Source: Setoptus koraiensis
Lineage: Eukaryota > Arthropoda
Reading direction: 5' to 3'
Assembly: GCA_048013815.1 (NCBI GenBank)
Contig: CM106585.1
Span: 23,188,001-23,252,000 of the forward strand
Length of the DNA: 64,000 nucleotides
The number at the start of each line of letters is the position of its first letter. The stretch's first letter is position 1. Positions 32,834 through 45,121 of the stretch are shown one piece after another. The notes under the pieces are model-generated. The model saw nothing but the letters and a program-made list of their open reading frames with translations, had not been told where the DNA came from and did not search any database. The position numbers were made by a program, and so were the translations under genes.

Positions 32834-35634
32834 CTTGTATTATGTTGTCTGTTATGTATTCTATTTTATTACTTTACTATAGATTAGATTTTTATTCGTT
32901 GTTTTGGATATTGACACTAAACGAGTAAATTGATAATTGTCGATCTTGCTGGCGATTGGCTCTCAATTTATGCATTTGCTCGATTGCATTTTTAATTGTA
33001 CGCGTGAGCCGATGTTGACGAATTCATATCTATACTTAAACTCTTGCACCTTGACTCTCTTCACTTGTTAAGTCGGTCTTCGCAATTTAACTAGACAATG
33101 TATATGAGTGTGTGTTGGTTGAATCGCCTATTGTTTTCCCTATCTAACTGGATATAGATAGATTTATCTGTCTGGCTCCTTCATTCATTAGGCAGAGACA
33201 GAACAACCACAGCAACAACAGCAGCAGCAGCAGCAACAACAGCGGCAACAACAACAACGCCTGCTGAATTTTTGTCGGACGACTCAATGCAAAAATAAGC
33301 AATATGCCATGATAACGTGCACCCAACTTTACTCAACTTTGGATTTAAAAGGAATTTCAATATCATTTCTCTCTGCCTGACTCTCTTCTTTATCATCCCC
33401 CTTGTCAATAGTTGAGATATTCAAATAAGAGCGCATGCGCTCCGTCCCTTCTAGTAGGTAAGTCACCTGTAACGGTTTTTTAGCAGCAGTGATAAGTTGC
33501 GAACATTGAGGTTGATTTGCCATTTGATTTACTAGTAGCAATTTAACTTTTAGTTAGTTCAATTAAGGACGTGGCCGCACCAAAACTTAAACTTTATCTA
33601 GATGTGTTTGTGTTGGCAAACAATATCACTAGAGCCCACTAATGGAGCAACACTGTCCCTTTTTCATTCGAATTGTTTTGTTCTTAGTTAGTAATAATAT
33701 GAGTTACTTATTCACGTTCATTATAAGCAGACATCTCGATAGAAATGTTATTGGTGGTCGCAAATTGCATTATATACAAAAAAGTAAAAACAGTTGCTAC
33801 TGCTACATTTGCCTAATTGAAATTTACAGTTACTTCACTGTTGATTTGAGCTCATTCAATTTAATTCTAATAAGACTAAAGCAACCACGATGACTGAAGA
33901 CGACGGCAGACAAAACGCAAGCCCTGATATGATAACCACGATAAACAAATTAAGCCTACGCAAAACAATACAAGCAATATGCATTTGATGCTTTGAGATG
34001 TAAATTCTTTTCTTTGCACCCTGCGCTAGTTTCTCTCCTATATCTGTTCCGTGATAATGGAATTAAATAAAGTTATCAAGGTCCTTGATTGATTAATAAT
34101 ATTGATGAACTTGTCTGCCTGAGCGTGTGCTGTGACATAATTTCAAGATATCCAACAGTCCAAGATCATTCTGTTGTATGTGCGATTGTTTTGATTGTTC
34201 AAGTGATTGAAATCACACACCAAACAATGACAAACCAAAACAATCTAAATCAAAGTATCATCAACTTGCCTATTCAATAATAAAGTTCAATCCGCTGATA
34301 AAGTGGTCGCATAGCTAGATGTTTGATTAGAGTTCTAATAATAGCCAATACCTACAATACTTTTGTTAGCAATAAAAAGAATGTCAGGCTGGGCAATCCA
34401 CATATACATGTATTCACGAGTTTCAATTTGTAGTTGAAAGCATTTTGGTAAACATTTTAATTGTATTAGTAAGATGAGTGTTTGTATTTGTATGTTATGA
34501 CTATCCACCTAATAACCACGTACTGTATTGATTGTTGAGCATTGAGTGAGTTCAATGAGTGAGTGGGCGACCACTAGATAGTAACACAATTTCTTGGAAT
34601 CAGTCTACTCCACTCCACTCCTCGTTCTCTCTTTCTTTCTGACACCTGACAGAACAATACAATAAAAAATATTACTACATTAGCATCTATGCTATTCAAC
34701 TAGATCTCTCCAACTTCTTCTATTTATCATTAACTTTTCCACTTTTGTATTCACTCATTTGTACACGCTCACTTTCTCACTCGAGCAACACACCAATTAC
34801 ATTAAGGCTAAAAACTAGGCAGAGAAAAAAAGAAAGGATTATTTCCCTCAAAAATAGATTAGTAATTTGCCAGAGATGGATTTAGTTAGCAAAGTAAGCT
34901 GGCCTCTGACTGGCAGTAGTAGCTTACCGCTGTCAAATTATATCTATCTATTCAATCATGTGTTGGTGTAAATTACAATGAACTTATTGTTAGTATCGCC
35001 GTATTAGCACAAAGATGACTCCATCATCTTCTTTATCACCTTGCATACACACAATTCAGTTGTATTGTTTGGTTGAATATATACGAGAAAAAAGTAGGAA
35101 ATATTAATGACACTAGCAGTGTGCTGGTAAGCCCCAAGATGAACATTTGTAACATTTGTTGCTTTAACATGTAAGCGAAGAAGTGGCCTTCTTTGCTATT
35201 TATCACACTCATTTGCATATTACATTACCATAGTAGGTCTTTTCGACAAGTTGCTAAAAGAGCATCAACAATAGTGTTCACAATACATTCACACATAACA
35301 CAAACACTGTAGTCTTGAAATAATCCACGAATCCAATATAACACAGAAAGCACTGAGACAATTGAAATCGCTATCTATACACATAACGTTATATATCGTT
35401 GTTAATGTTATGACTAAATATATCAAACTAAAATGCAACTAGGTGGTTAGATTTGAATTTGATTGACACAAAGACGAAGAAGAAACAAGAACAGAAATAG
35501 TATCATTTCTCAATAGATATTGGTGTTGTGTTTATCATGACCAAGACACAATGTTAATGTATTACATAATACATTATTTGGGGGCGAATCGAATTTTAAT
35601 ATTACATGATCAAAAACATAAACAAAAAATTCTT
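32834..35634. other. Intergenic region between the cuticle protein and myosin V
   Basis: Mostly AT-rich without supported genes. CAG/CAA tract at 33208-33260. One small minus-strand frame (33329-33523) is listed separately. Confidence 0.6.
33329..33523 (-). CDS. Candidate small protein, 64 aa
   Basis: ATG at 33523, 64 codons free of low complexity: begins MANQPQCSQLITAAKKPLQ, contains LLEGTERMRSYLNIS, and has an acidic/basic C-terminus (KGDDKEESQAERND). No recognised domain. +4 is G after the ATG. It could be a short real gene or a chance frame. Confidence 0.3.
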   Translation of the reverse strand: MANQPQCSQLITAAKKPLQVTYLLEGTERMRSYLNISTIDKGDDKEESQAERNDIEIPFKSKVE

Positions 35635-38600
35635 CTAAATTTTATGCAAAACGGCGGGCAAGTTTTTGTGTATCCATTTCATTGGAAAACGAACATTTTG
35701 AAATTTTGTGTTTGAGGTTCTGTAAGCCACCGTAATAGGAAAAAGATGTTTTGTATTCATCAAGAGATCATTGTGTGGTGAATCAGCTTCTGACTTTTGA
35801 TTTAGATAATCTTGTAACTGCTTAATAAAGTCAGTGGAGATTTGTTCCTCATAACTAGATGTATAAAGATTAAGTATTTTGATGATTTGAGATGATCTAA
35901 CAAAACGATAAGAACAATAAGAGAAACACAGTTTAGTCTTACATTCATGTTAGATTAGATTCATAAGAATTCATAAACACACCAGGCTACTCACCTTAAT
36001 TTGTTGCACATCTCCGCTATAGTAACAATGTGCTCGGCAGTTTTTCGAGTTTGTAATAATTTAGTTGATTGTGTTATTGGATCCAATTGTTCAACAATCT
36101 CTTGCCATTTGATCAATTGTTTCTCTCTACACCATTGCTCTAAACATGACAGATTGAAGCGTATTTGAATGGCTTTGTTCCAATGACAGAGGTCTTTACG
36201 TAACAACAATTGATTTAATGATGTTGCGCATATCAAATAAAAAAGTTGCTTATAGATTTGTAATGCTATCTCTTGGTAGACGTTGTAATGATTTATGAGA
36301 TCGTGAATTGTGTTGAGCTCTCTGAGTAAAGCCTCCATGGGTTTATCACTTTGAATAGGGGAGGAAGTGGATTTTCGTCCTTTGTTCAGATCATTGCCAG
36401 GTTGCTGGTCGTCGTCGACTCCTGATGAGGCCAAACCTTCGTGTTCTAGCACTGCTCCAATAATCAGAGGCTGAATTCTAGAATAGATTAGTCGTACTAA
36501 TGCCTGATAGATCATATCAACTAATTCGTCGTACAATAGCCTGAAGTCGCTAAGATCGAAATTCTTCAATGTCTCATCAAACACACCATAGATGCCCTCA
36601 TCACTTGAATACTGTCGTAGATAGTTGACAATCTTACATGAATTGACCAGCCAAACTGTTAATAATTCAACAGAGTCCGATTTCTTTGCTATTTTTTTTA
36701 GATAATTCAACATCTTCGTTAGCAAACTTTGGACTCTAGGTTCATCATTGATGTGATCAATGTAACGTATGCACATGAACAACGCATTTGCTGGTACAGT
36801 TATGTCCTCCATAGTAGGCAAATCACTAACTTCCAAGTGATTAATAATAACATCGACAATGAAATCTTCATCCTCGCTATCGTGGCGCAACATGCCCACT
36901 TGTCGAGGAGGCGCAAAATCTCCACTTGTTGGTCCAGAATCATGAGAACTCGTCAAACTAGACTGATTCAAACTTAGATTCAAGCCAACAAGATCCAACA
37001 ATCTACTCTTACTTTGATTAAGTGATTGCTCCTTCTTGTTATTGTTAATAGTTAAAGATTGTTGGTCGTTATTCGTATATTTAACATTTGATAGCGGCGT
37101 TGAATTTTTAACAGTGACCAATTCACGTTCCATCTCCATCCATTTGTTCTTGTGAGCTTGACATTCTTCAATAAGTTGTTCGATGCGCATATCTTTGTTC
37201 TTCCTTTCTATATCCCATTCTTGCTCTAAGATGTCAAGTTTTTCTAGTAGCTCCTTGACATGACATCTCTCCAATTGAATTTCTTCTATGCGCTCCTCTC
37301 TATCCCTCTTAATATTATCTAATTCCTGGCGTAATAATTGCACTTCGTTTTTGAGTGATTTCAATAGAGATTCCTTTTTATCACTATCTTTCTTGTGTTC
37401 AACATCGTACACTTTTTGATTCTGGCTTGTCTCACTAAGTTTCTGTTGCAATTCAATTATCTTTATCTCTAGACCTCTATTCAATTTCTTCATATGCTCT
37501 ACACTGCGAGCCTCTTGTTTCAGTACTTTGAAAATTCGTTTGGCGGCCCATCGTCTGTAGGCTGATTGAGCAGTAATAATCTTAGATCGATAGGCTAGAT
37601 AATCTCTTCGTTGTTTGTGTCCACGCCAGTGACTTTGAATGACAATAGCAGCTTGCCACTTTTTGATAGCAATCAATTGCTTTCTAGCTAACAAACCTCT
37701 AACTCTTGCTTGTAATCTAATCGTGGCAGTGACGAGTTTGAGATAATTTGCTCTAGCTTTGTGGCAGCGCCACATGGACTGAATTTGAATAGCCGCTCTT
37801 GTTTGTCGCAAATGATTAAAAAGTCGTCTTGCTGCATAGCGCCTGAAATAGCTCTGTATTATTATCGAGGCTCTTCTCTTCTTCTGATATGCTCTTCTAT
37901 TCAACCAGCCTCTTATATGGCGCTGGATGATTGTCGCGTAATGCCTAAGTCTTTGAGCACGTATTCTTTCCAGGAAACTTACTTGGCCAGACCTGAAAAA
38001 AAGTTTAGTCTTACCAAATTGAAATATTGCGTTTACACTACCATGGCGTTCGATTAAACTCTCTTGGTATTCTCTTTCCTCTTTTAGTCGGATATGCGCG
38101 TACAAATCTTGTACATAAACGACTTCGGTAATGGCAGCACAAACTGCCTTTGGGTCAATTGAGGTCAGTGAACTACTCCTTGATTTAACTACAGAATCTT
38201 GATTGTCATTAAGATTAGCTGGATTTTGACGGGATTCAATCAATGATTCGTACTGTTTGTGTCCAACTATGACCACACTGTAACGTCGAGAAAAATCTTT
38301 ATAATTCCATCTTGATGGAAAACCATTAGTGCTAATTCTAATTGTTTCATAGACACCGCAAGCTTTCAATTGTTGGACGGCTCTCTCATCATCAAATTCA
38401 AATGCTGCCTTGCTGTCATTCGGTTTTATGCATCTGATGTAATGTGGTTCAGTTTGATTCAAGATACACATCAACGAAGCTAAAGATTCTCTAAATTGTG
38501 AGCCAACAGTTGCTTTCGATGGCTTACTTGATTTAGTTGGCGTAGTGGCAGGTGATTGAACAGTTGCTACTTTTTTTTTGTTGGCTTGTTTGGTGATTGT

Positions 38601-40223
38601 TGGCACTGATGGGTCATCGAAGATAAATTGAATCTTGTTGGATTGCTTCAATAGATCAATTTGTTCTTCCCAGATTGTATCTCTATTTTTCTCTAGAAAA
38701 GTATGCACCTTATAAGTGACTTTTTCAGCAAAATGCTTAATATTGAAGGAATCTTGATAGTTAAATTTAGGTTTTTCAAATATACTGTCTTTGAACATCC
38801 TGCCATTGACCTTACTTAATTGAGCATACAGTTTAGCGCACCATGTTTCGTCACTACCTCTTGGCATCTTACATTCCTCATCTAAAAGATTAAGGATTCC
38901 GATTGGTTTGGCCTCTATTATGTCAATAACAGGCTGATTGTCGCTGAACTCTATGAAAGCCCAATCTATACCCTCCCTTATGTATTCCTCTTGTTCCAAT
39001 TTAAAAACGTGTTGATTGAATTGTTGTTGAAGAACCTCGTTGGCATAGTTGATACAAAATTGCTCGAAGCTATTAAGATCGAAATTCTCGAATCCATAGA
39101 TGTCCAATACACCGATGAATTGTGTGTCTCTACTTTGGTGATTTGGCGAGGTGGGTGAGTCGAGCGGCACACCAGTGTTACCTAGGGCATTGTTAATTAA
39201 AGCTACAATCCATGAAAACAGACGCTCATAGATGAATTTAAGCATTGCATCTCGGCCATACTCGGCCATTTGTGAATTTAGTGGAGTTGATATGATTTCT
39301 TTGGCCCCGGTGCGCAATAGTCTGGTGGTTAGCCATTTCTCCGCTTGTTCCTTGTTCAATCCTAGTAAATCACAGAATATTTGAAAGTGTTTGCTGTTGA
39401 TGTCCAAATGACAATTTTCGTCCTGATCTTTCGTTTTGTTGCCATCAAAAACAATGTTTCCACCATGCAAAATGGCGGCCACAATGCGAAATATGACATC
39501 ACGACGTTTTTCGTTGATGCCCAATATTGTTAAAGCCTCGCAAAACCTAGTCAAATCATCTATTTGATCCTGTGGTTTAACATTGCCCAAATATCTGAAT
39601 TCTTCATCACCATTTAAAGCGAGATATTCCAGATTATGCCTAGTGGCATAGGTGACCATTTGGTAGAATATATGGAAGTTTCTTTCTCCGTTTTGTTGCT
39701 TAGTAACGCGCGATTTCTCTAACAAATATGTACGCATATGACCGCCTAATATTGTTCGTTTTTGTCTATCAAATAGAATTTGAATATATTTACCAAATCT
39801 GGACGAGTTGTCATTGCGAACTGTGGAGGCATTGCCGATGGCCTCCATAATGGGATTGCTGGCTAGCACTCTATTCTCAATATTTGTTGATTTGCTACAA
39901 GCTATGGAGGCAAAGTATCGCATTGAATATTTGGCCGACACTGTTTTGCCGGCGCCACTTTCGCCTGACACAATGATAGATTGGTTGGTGCCATTTCGTT
40001 CTAATTTTGAGTAGGCATCCTCGCTGACGGCAAATATGTGAGGCTCTAATTGGACGTGTCCGGATGAGGCGTGATAAGTTTCAATGGCCTGGTCGCCGTA
40101 GATGTCCAACTCCTGGTAGGGATTCACTGCAACCAGGGCAATGCCACACCATGTATAAATGGATCTCTCGTGGAGAAATCTCTTCTTGAGCGTCTGTAAT
40201 GTTTCGTCGTATTCTGAAATCAT
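35635..40223 (-). CDS. Myo5: Unconventional myosin V (two-headed cargo transporter)
   Basis: Two coding exons: 40223-35995 and 35896-35635, 1496 aa from the ATG at 40223. The large exon has an acceptor at 40249-40250 (TTTATAG), so 25 nt precede the ATG in the same exon. Motor: GESGAGKT at residues 87-94, NDNSSRFGKYIQ, DIYGFENFDLNSFEQFCINYANE, TEPHYIRCIKPND. Six IQ motifs at about 750-900 (TIIQRHIRGWLNRR onward) mark class V. A short coiled coil (about 905-1040) leads to a globular DIL cargo-binding tail (NALFMCIRYIDH) ending in the second exon (SSQIIKILNLY...KNLPAVLHKI). The N-terminal SH3-like domain of class V is not found; candidate upstream donors near 41100 (CGACAG|GTAAAT) and 40936 (CTGAAT|GTAAGT) carry in-frame stops, so initiation at 40223 is my best reading. 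The coiled coil is much shorter than in insect or vertebrate myosin V. Confidence 0.94.
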
Positions 40224-40749
40224 TGCGTACAATAGTGATTGCGATAAACTATAAATAAATAATAATTAATAATAACATTAATGAACCAATTAAACTATTA
40301 ATTAATTGGTGTGATTGTGATTTGTGTGGTAGGCGCGTAGTTTCAATTAATAAAAGTTAGAAAGAAAAAAAACGATGGCATGACAATAAATGAGTTATAC
40401 GAAAAAGAAATGCGCGTACATGGCGTGGCGTTTAAGAAATTCAACAGTGGCCGTCCCATTGTCAGCTATATGAAATGTTGTTTGTTATGGCGCACACACA
40501 CACACACACACACCACTGCACCATTGCACCACGGCACCATTGCACCACTGCACTGTTGCACAACAACAACAACAGCGGACGGACATTTCTGTGCCACCGA
40601 GGTGTCCACTTGCTGTGCCGCAACTGTGTGCTCCACTTGCAAGTGGTCACTCTGTACACCTGTCCGCCTGCTCTGTGCCTGATAAATTATTAGTCATAAC
40701 ACAATCACCTGTTGTGTAACACTGTGCGAGTCAGTGACCCACACAAACG

Positions 40750-40751
<2 letters not shown>

Positions 40752-40813
<62 letters not shown>
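40752..40813. repeat. (CA)n microsatellite
   Basis: Uninterrupted CA dinucleotides over about 60 bp. Confidence 0.97.
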
Positions 40814-40814
<1 letters not shown>

Positions 40815-41214
40815 GAGCGGTCTAGCCAGGTAGCCAGACGGCCGGACGGGCAACAACAGCAGCTAGCCTCGGCTAGTTGCAGTAACAGCAACAACTAACA
40901 ACATCCCACAGTGCACAGAGTCATTACACTTACATTCAGGTTCATTGTCGGAGTTGTTCTTTTCGCTGCTATTCGCTTCGTTTCGTTTCGTTTCGTCTCG
41001 TCCAGCTTCAGCTCGAATCGTCTCGTTTCGTTACGGCCAACACAACACACAAACACAACCGACTCGAACGAATGGCGCTAAGTTGGCAAAATTTACCTGT
41101 CGAAAGTCTCTCACAATGCGAGCTTATTCCTAGTTTGTCAGTGTGTGTTCGAGCACACAATCGAAATATTATTACTCTTCACAAAACAACACCAACAACA
41201 ACACATGCTGTGAC

Positions 41215-41511
41215 TAGAGACTGTGGCACAATGACGACGACCAATTGCAATTATGCCAAGACGCTAACGAGTTATTCAAACTTGAGCCATTTGGACATTG
41301 TCAAAGAGAGTTCTCCCAAAATTGCTCTCTCGTTTGCACACTTTTGTCTGGTCACACACAACAACAAGCAGTAACTCTCATTCGATTGCATAATTTGCAT
41401 TTGTGCGCCAGTTTTGACTTGATCAGGTCGCATAGATCTTGTGCGCATCTGGCAAGGGGGGCCTCGCGTTGCGCTGCCCAGCTCCCCTCTAGGGGCATGA
41501 GTAGTAACTAG
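41215..41511 (+). other. Coding-like open frame, possible exon or remnant
   Basis: Plus frame of about 98 codons with clustered Cys in a secreted-protein-like pattern (CQDANELFKLEPFGHC, then EFSQNCSLVC). No ATG at the start, and overlapping frames are also open. The last third runs into a GC-rich patch (GCGTTGCGCTGCCCAGCTCC) unlike its surroundings, possibly a repeat fragment. Not assigned. Confidence 0.22.
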
Positions 41512-41621
41512 CCAAGAGCCTCCTCCCGTGCACGGGTCCGAAAACAACCATATCTACTATTTGAAGCAAGTTTGTCAGGCAGATAAAAAGACAGAGAGAG
41601 AGAGAGAGAGAGAGAGCATGT

Positions 41622-41822
41622 AGAGAGAAGAAATTTTTTGAAGAGAGCCGCAAAAAATCTATTTTGGCAACCTTCCTCTCACCGTCTCACACCAAGCGGG
41701 GCAGGCAGAAGAAAGATTCTCCCAAATCCAATACAATCAACGGCACAGGCAGTATCTTCCCCCCATCACCGACCAAGACTTACAAGATTGAATCAAAACT
41801 TTATCGTCGCCATCTTGTCTAG
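41622..41822 (+). other. Coding-like open frame, possible terminal exon or remnant
   Basis: Plus frame of 66 codons plus TAG directly after a GA repeat. The translation has natural-looking composition: FFEESRKKSILATFLSPS, RQKKDSPKSNTINGTGS, then SPTKTYKIESKLYRRHLV before the stop. No ATG. An AG precedes it at 41622, but no upstream exon is identified. Confidence 0.25.
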
Positions 41823-44144
41823 TTCAATCAGACCTTTACTCATTTCCGGTCAGCCACTAATCGCGTGTTGTTAACAATTCGACCTGAAACAACTGATAAA
41901 AAAGTTAAAGTTCTATTCTATTCGGCTCAATTCAATATGAATGCAATGATAGCCGAGTGATGTTAGTCTAGCCAGGCTCTACCTCAATGACTCATTATGT
42001 AACGTTAATAGACGTGACCCTTTGCCAATCTCTTCCATGACTCATCATCTAAGCAGCTGCTGTGCCTATTTGTCGACGCTTAACTCTCTAAATAAATCTA
42101 TAATCGTTTCCAATCGCACACAACAGGTTTGTTTGTTTCTTATCTTTCTTTATTTTCATCTGCTATTTCTCTACTTAGATAAGCAAGCTTAATTCTACCA
42201 AAAGACCATTCAGAGCCCGATACCATCTCAGACACCGTTCGCTGGATTGTGAGATGGCTCAGTTAGATGAAATACAACGGCAACATATTGTGCTCGTTGC
42301 TGTGACTCGACTCTCTCTCCCATGTATGTGTATGTGAGAATAATATTGTGTGATACATAATGTATATAACATGGACATTGAGCTATAATAAAGATGGACG
42401 ATGCTACACACGTTATGTCCATGGTCCGACACAGACACACAATGAGGCTCATGTTGAGCAGATGATGATTTTTGTGAAACTTGTGCGAATCTCATTCCCT
42501 TGTCGGCTATCTATTACATAACAAGATGGGTAAGTTGATACAAGGAAAACTGTTGGCAGCTTGTTTGTGATTTAAAGAAGTAAACACGAAGATGACAAGA
42601 TTAGATGTCGGAGTTTACGTAACTCTCAAGAATATACCAACAGGGCTTAATTACAACTACTATCATCATCATCACATTGTTGTCTATGATGATGAGTCTT
42701 ATTCATGGTAGTTGCAGTAGCGACCATCAGGTAAGTTGGTGGAACAAGATAAAATAAAGTGCAAGAATACCAAAGTCCATCCATAGTGCATTCATACTTA
42801 AATTCAGATCTTTTTTCAGGTGGGAATAAACACGAAACACTATTGTGAATGTGCACGAATGAGCGATTATCATCAGATTACAATCAGAATAACAGGGTTG
42901 TTAGTTAAATGTCGTACCTTCAAAATGTTTAAAATGGATGAATCAACATGATGTTCATGGTTGATTCAATAAACTCCAATGATTATTAAATGGTCTTTAT
43001 GTGTGATCAAGCTAAATAAAAATACCTGTAGAAGACAGATTGAGAAAAACATCAAGATTCGCACTAACCAATCAGCTAGCTATCTATTTATGTTGTCACT
43101 GCGTGTAGAGAACTTTAAATTTCTGGCTTTAATTACAAATAAACACTTAGATTGTCACAAACATGCTATATGTATTAATAATAATAATACCTACAATCCC
43201 GGCCAAAAGATATACGCCATAAAATAATAAATTATATGCAGAGTTTAGTTATCAATTTATCATTAGTTCAGATGAAATGTCTACGATTGTGGTTGTCGTC
43301 AAGAATATGCACACAAACAGATTGATCACGATCAATGGGTATTGAACTTATATGTTGGTCATTTTAAATAAAAATGCTTGACCACTTTTATTACCCTGTT
43401 GTAGCTTCTGGTTTTGCCATCCGGTTTTGCCCTGTCTAACTCTAAATTTTATTTTATATTTTTATTGTAAGACTGTAAATAATAGTAAGCCGCATAAGCA
43501 AACTCTTGTTTGAGCCCATTGAATTGTTGTTCTATCACCATCAACATAATTATCTATGGCAACATCACATGTATCAGTGTTTCTATTTCGACTCATGATG
43601 ATCTATTTGAGGAACATCAATTGCACGATTCGCTCGCCGTATCACATGAATACCCATAATTAATTCCATTCTAATTTTAAATGAGAGACAAAGTAAGCAA
43701 GTAAGTGAGTAAGTTGCTGGCTGCTAACAAAACTAACAAGAAAAATGACCAGATGAGTAGTAATATTGAACACAAGTGTTTGTTGGTGTGTGTTCGTAAC
43801 ATCGTTTATTTGACCATTATTATGCAACCAGATAATTTGTATTGGCATAGAGTGGTGAGAATTGTTGAATCAATCATGCAACTACTCCGAATAAAACCTG
43901 TATCTCATACAGGTATCTCATACATCTCAAGTTGTATGACTCATACTGGCAACAACCGATTCGAGAAACTTGTGCATCTTACGCAAGTGTATACAACAAT
44001 GATGATCTCAATGTAAGATGATCTACATCTAACATCTTTTGCACGATTATTTGTCAGAGTTCTCTTGTACAGTTAGAATTGCGTGCTAATCTAGCTGACA
44101 ACATTTCACTTGGCACTCGAATGAGTGGATGAACTGCAGTAAAG

Positions 44145-44490
44145 TACTGTGTGCGTTTTTTCCAATGGCTTTTCTCCTACTTACTTCTTTGCCCGCCAAG
44201 GGCGCAGCGGGCGCACAAGGATGCACAGCTAAGCGTAGAGTGTATCGATAAATGTTTCAATTGGTTGACGTTACTCAACAGATAGCTAGCAAACAACTAG
44301 AGGCGCTGCGATCACTGCACTCACTACTTTGACGGCAGTTCATCACTGGCAGTTTACTCGCGAAACAGCTATACTGCGGCACATACTGCGACTGACGCTC
44401 ACTCACACTGCATATGAAAATCTGAGTGCGCCGCCCTGGCGGCTTCTAAAAGAAATGGGAAAAAAGCCATTGGAAAAAACGCACCCAGTA
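44145..44490. mobile_element. MITE-like element, copy B (Tc1/mariner-type ends)
   Basis: About 346 bp bounded by TA. Left end TACTGTGTGCGTTTTTTCC, reverse complement of right end TACTGGGTGCGTTTTTTCC, then both continue AATGGCTTTT. Inverted termini continue imperfectly for about 70 bp into a CCGCC...GGGCG block. Shares ends and the right-arm GC block with copy A at 18571-18905. No coding capacity. It sits 150 bp from the LTR element. Confidence 0.75.
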
Positions 44491-44639
44491 CTCCTACCCT
44501 AACTTGTTTTTGCTTGTTGTTGTTGCTACAGACTTACTACTGCATTGGACTTTATGATGTAACCATGAATGACTCATGCAAAAGTAGTCTTTAGTAACTT
44601 TTCAGTTTCATTACAGAGGGCGCTGAGATAACCAACACA

Positions 44640-44863
44640 TGTAACGCCAGCGTTATCGCTGTTGAATATTCACATGTCCATATCCACGCACGGACATATC
44701 CATACTCTTATATTCACCAACCGCATATAAATAGTAGTGTTTGTATCTCAAACACTTCACTTGTGCTTCAACTCTCATACAATAAACATCTAACAGCTAA
44801 AGTAAACCTCCCTCAGCGTCATATTAGTATATCTTGTACCGACTGAACGATTTGGTCGTTACA
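44640..44863 (+). repeat. 5' LTR (224 bp)
   Basis: Begins TGTAACGCCA and ends GGTCGTTACA. TATAAAT at 44726-44732, AATAAA at 44781-44786. Positions 44745-44863 are identical to 48233-48351, but the first 105 bp differ from the 3' copy. Confidence 0.88.
44726..44732 (+). promoter_or_regulatory. TATA box in the 5' LTR
   Basis: TATAAAT placed about 20 bp before the start of the LTR segment that is identical in both LTRs, which would put transcription start near 44755. Confidence 0.5.
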
Positions 44864-44866
44864 AAT

Positions 44867-44883
44867 TGGCGTCAACGGGTGGA
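44867..44883 (+). other. Primer-binding site
   Basis: TGGCGTCAACGGGTGGA three bases after the 5' LTR; TGG pairs with a tRNA CCA end. The tRNA species is not identified. Confidence 0.65.
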
Positions 44884-45021
44884 TGACGCTCTAGGGAAAT
44901 AAAAGTTTAGAATAATAGTTTAGGATAATAGTTATATCGAATACCGATAACTAGAAGTATCAAGTCCGGAGGTGAAACGCACTCCGTGATCAAATATTAG
45001 GCACCCCAAACTTAAATTTAT

Positions 45022-45045
45022 TGGACTAGGAAATTTCCTAGTCCA
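45022..45045. repeat. Palindrome 1 (leader), core GGAAATTTCC
   Basis: Perfect 24-bp palindrome with arms TGGACTA and TAGTCCA around GGAAATTTCC, between the primer-binding site and the gag start: the place where retroelement RNAs usually carry dimerisation and packaging signals. Confidence 0.9.
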
Positions 45046-45112
45046 CAACAGACATCAAAGTCGAAATTAACAGACATCAAAGTCGAAAACAACAGACATC
45101 AAAGTCAAAACA
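45046..45112 (+). repeat. Leader tandem repeat, three copies
   Basis: Three copies of about 21 bp sharing CAGACATCAAAGTC(G)AAA, ending just before the gag ATG at 45122. Confidence 0.85.
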
Positions 45113-45121
45113 CAAGGCAAG

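Larger units (their letters stand above)
40249..44144. other. Intergenic region upstream of myosin V
   Basis: Probably contains non-coding 5' exons of myosin V (minus strand). Has CA repeats at 40491-40512 and 40752-40813, a GA run at 41593-41616 and a GC-rich patch at 41440-41530. Two coding-like plus-strand frames are listed separately. From 41880 to 44144 I see nothing supported. Confidence 0.5.

Noticed and set aside
40915-40950. Minus-strand ATGAACCTGAAT followed by a GTAAGT donor as the first coding exon of myosin V
   Set aside because: Splicing it to the acceptor at 40249 puts the ATG out of frame with the motor; it can only be 5' UTR or a short upstream frame.
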